Source: Nemophila menziesii
Taxonomy: Eukaryota; Streptophyta; Magnoliopsida; Boraginales; Hydrophyllaceae
NCBI GenBank assembly: GCA_029959085.1
Contig: JARWIR010000002.1
Span: 43,706,233-43,770,232 of the forward strand
Length of the DNA: 64,000 nucleotides
Reading direction: 5' to 3'
Each line of letters opens with the position of its first letter. Position 1 is the stretch's first letter. The position numbers and the translations under genes are program-made. Below are positions 60,558 to 64,000 of the stretch, one piece after another. The notes under the pieces were generated by a model that made no database searches, was not told where the DNA came from, and worked only from the letters and a program-made list of their open reading frames with translations.

Positions 60558-63442
60558 GATAATTTTTATTAATTTTCTATGGTGATACCCAAAACAATTC
60601 ATTGCCTCGTTTTGCCGACCAGAACATACTCACTAGCTACAACCGATTATGTATGGTTATTTGGAATATTTATGGTCAATAGTTATTCTAGTTGTTAATT
60701 AGGAGCAAAAGACTCTTCAATTTAATTAATATATATATGTTTAAATCTTGATATATTTTTTTTATATTTTTGTATTGTTCTTTTCATTTGTCACTGATCA
60801 GTATGCTACAATTATAAATACTATAAATATATAGCTAGTTAAATATTTTTTTAAACTTTTGGAAAGACATGATATATTTAACTATATAGGGACCTATTGT
60901 CGACTTACCTCCCTTTTACCAAGGGACCGATAAAATAAAAAGATATACATATCTATATTGATTTACTTATTCAAAATTAATATTACAATAACCAGACTAT
61001 TAAATTTTTTTTTAAATGTAGGAGGCAATTTAAATCAATATGAAAGACAAGACGAGAAACAAACATATCTTGCACTATTTATAATATAACATGATCATCT
61101 CACAATGTCAAAACATAAATTAAGAAGCTAAATTTACACATATATAACTTGAGAACATTTATTTGAGTTTTTAAGATATTACTAAATAAATTACACTCCT
61201 TGAATTTTAGGTTCTATAATCTATTTAGCAAATTCAATTAGAAAAAGATAAATTTTATCAAATATAACCATATACGAAATACTATATAAAAAAATCATAT
61301 AATATCAAATATCATTGTAGTGCAATAAGAATATACGCGAGGTTTACGTTACATTGTTGTAGAGTTATTCTGCAACTTCTAAAATATGAAGTGTATATGC
61401 TTTCCACAACGAATTATTAAATATTACTTCTTAATATACTCCTTGGGTTTAATGCATGTTCTTAAATCTTTAGAAGAAACTAATTTCTTCACGTAAAGAA
61501 AAATCTTATAATTTTGTAGAGAATTGAGAAAAAAATTCTACTAAAATTATCTTTCTTTTTTATGAAATATTTTATCTTAAAAATATATTGATCAACATCA
61601 CTATATAATTTTTTGGAAAGTAGGGACCTAGTAAATAAACTTTGATTCCAAATTTTATTTTATACTTTGACTCTAAATTTGGCTAAAATTTTAGCTTTAA
61701 TTTTTAAATTTGGCTCCAAAAATATCTCTCCCTTAAAATGAGCCAAATATTATACTAATATACAATTTTTTCTTATATATATATTTTCCTATTTAAAATA
61801 TATTATTAAATATTTTTCACTATCATATAAGGAATATAAGTAATAGTCATAATCAAGTTTATCATGCTTGTAAGTGTGAGACCATTTAAGTTCAATGTTA
61901 AGCTAGTAGCAATTAATCTAATCAATCACAAATCAATGTTGGTGTCTGGCAACACTTCTCAAAAACTGGTAACATGATTTACCATTTTTATAAAGAACAA
62001 ATTCAAAGATAATGCATGTACTCCTCTTATCGTTATAGTTCCGGATTATCCTAAAATACGGTATAATTGTCAAATCCTAATATAATTAACTACATCACAA
62101 GTCTATTATCAATGATTAAAAAATATCCTAAGAAACACCTTTATTAATTCATTTTATCACCTTATCCAAGAATTTGATACAATCGTTATAATCTTATGAC
62201 ATTGTAAAGCTTAAACTCTTTACCTATATTTGATAGATTCCATCACGACTCAGCCTTAGTTACACAAGTGATTAGTTATGTCCAATATTCTTTGGACTAG
62301 AATTTGGAACCACCAGGAGTCTAGTATCTAAACATAACAAGTACAAAAGCAACTATAGCGAAGATATCATGTTAAAGTATTTCAAAGAATTTACGCACTT
62401 ATAGGGATTCACCTACCTTACAATTTAACATAATTAACCATTAGGAATCTCTGGCATTAGCCAGTTTGATAAGCACATCTCTATGTACATTATCTATACA
62501 CCTAACTCGATTAACAATAACCATTGATATTAACGATAACATTATCTAAAAACCACTTTTGGAATTGGTTTCACCTTTTACCACTTTCATGTTCATATTT
62601 TATTTCCATTTTTAAACACCTTCATCAAGATATTAATATTTCGAAGATAGTTTATTGTGTAAGGGGCTTGAACCGGCACTTCGATCCACTTTCTTGAATA
62701 AAGACATTACTAATGGAAATTATCCACACAAATATTTTTTTTGGAATGAAATTTTATTTTGTAAACAAACAAAAATCAAATATGAAAGAAGAACTACATA
62801 AGAGATCTCATTACAAATATATTTTGTGACAATAATTATTCAACGAAATAACATAATGGGACAGTAAAAAAAATAAAATATTCTCATTTAATAAGCGGGG
62901 TCTTGTATTCTTAATGTGAAAATTTAAAATTGTCTATTCACATAATACGAAAAATATTTTTACTTCTTCTAATATTCTATTTTTCATCAGTTTTGTGTGC
63001 TTAAATACACTTAGTATGTTATTATGATGTATGAAATCATAGCTATTCTTTCATCCTTCCTTTAAATTTTATAAAGTTCCGTATGAGATTATCTACTATT
63101 TTTGCCTTATTAAGTCAATTACGTATCATTGTCATGTGGCAAATACCTTATAGTACTAATGGATCCTTCGCAAATAGATTACATATATAGGCGGTGTAAT
63201 TATTATTTTAAACCAAATATTTTTTTAAATTTTTTAAAAAACATGCATTATAACTACACTCTACAATTAAATTCAACCATATATCTTCACTTCTCCGTCG
63301 TGCAAATGGAAATCTACTTTTATTGTCGTCTCAAAGGAAACACGTAGTAGTTTTCTTATGAGGTTTCATGTGAGTTCAATTCAAGGATCATCATTTCATA
63401 TGAGTTTACAAAGTTAGTGGAAGAAGATTATACAACCAAGTA
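60558..63442. other. Copy 5 downstream region
   Basis: Diverged counterpart of 17243-20744. A block R equivalent is at about 62010-62530. About 500 bp corresponding to 19230-19760 of unit 1 is missing at about 62535. No intact gene or RNA gene seen. Confidence 0.55.
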
Positions 63443-64000
63443 TGGAAAGTATTGCAAGAATCTCATCATATCTTAGGAGTATCTCAGAAACAATTTCTTA
63501 AATTACAAAAAATTTGGGGCAGTCTTTTTTTCACAAAACTCTTTTTTTCTGAATTAGAATACTTTGGTGTACTAATTGTATAATTGTACTACGTATTATG
63601 TTGTCGTACAACTATGCATGTATGTTAATAGTCCTTCAAATGGTATTCGCCAAGGCTGGAAATATTTTGGTGCCTAAACTGCCAAAAACTGTTGGTGGGC
63701 TGAAAGGTATGATAAATAAACTTTAATAAAAGTACATACACCTATAGATATCCACAAGAAACTCTATGAAAGTGCACCTATCGTTCGCAAGTAATAGTTA
63801 GATAAGTAGGAGTTTGTTCTTAGGAATTTAAGTAAATATTTAAACTCCGTGTTCAATATTAGAATAGATGATTTTTAATGTTTTGGTTTAAAAAACAAAT
63901 TAGAGTGTTTTATTTTCGAATTAAATAAATAATAAAATATTATACAAATAAGATAATAGTTAAGAAGACACAAGTATGAACCTAACATGTTGATTAATGA
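63443..64000. other. End of copy 5, remnant ORF and residual LINE edge
   Basis: 63443 is the position of the 89-codon ORF start (MESIARISS), but the frame is soon lost. Near 63600 the sequence jumps to TCAAATGGTATTCGCCAAGG, the GLRQG-equivalent edge of the LINE RT, so most of the LINE remnant is deleted. It then matches 13290-13640 of the copy 0 flank up to the window end. Confidence 0.55.

Overview
The window is AT-rich nuclear DNA from a higher plant. A legume, perhaps of the clover/medick group, is my best guess: the F-box/FBA genes, Helitrons with captured exons, LINE remnants and a tRNA-derived SINE all fit. The assignment is an inference, not proven. I see no convincing intact protein-coding gene. 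The content is pseudogenes, gene fragments, transposable elements and segmental duplications.

Layout. (1) 1-13849 is an old, diverged copy ('copy 0') of a segment that carries a broken F-box/FBA gene at about 545-1358. It is interrupted at 1884-8529 by two Helitron-like elements in tandem on the minus strand. These hold captured exon fragments of fumarase, a TBC-domain RabGAP and an exportin-4-like gene, all in the same orientation as the elements. The copy 0 segment resumes at about 8530, with a dispersed repeat block, a decayed small ORF and two LINE reverse-transcriptase remnants. (2) 13850-58171 is a head-to-tail array of four nearly identical units of about 10.94-11.01 kb. The fourth also holds a 459-bp SINE. 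Each unit contains, in order: a leader, sub-repeat A, an (AT)n microsatellite, an F-box/FBA pseudogene, a dispersed block, a conserved 89-codon ORF, a LINE RT remnant, sub-repeat B, a relatively GC-rich block of unknown origin and sub-repeat C. (3) 58172-64000 is a third diverged copy ('copy 5') of the F-box segment, running to the window edge.

History inferred from the sequence. Three old paralogous segments existed (copy 0, the middle copy, copy 5). The middle one, with its flanks, was amplified recently into four tandem units through a junction with only about 4 nt of shared sequence. Markers in the first part of the units group 1+4 against 2+3, while markers in the later part group 1+2 against 3+4. 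All four combinations are present, which points to exchange between units. The SINE is present only in unit 4 and has a 12-bp target-site duplication, so it arrived after that unit formed.

The F-box family is dead or dying. All six copies share a stop codon late in the FBA region. The array copies have internal deletions in the F-box, and other frameshifts are copy-specific. Nothing here looks like a working multi-gene pathway. The interest lies in the array, the mosaic pattern, the tandem Helitrons with captured exons and the SINE with four B boxes.
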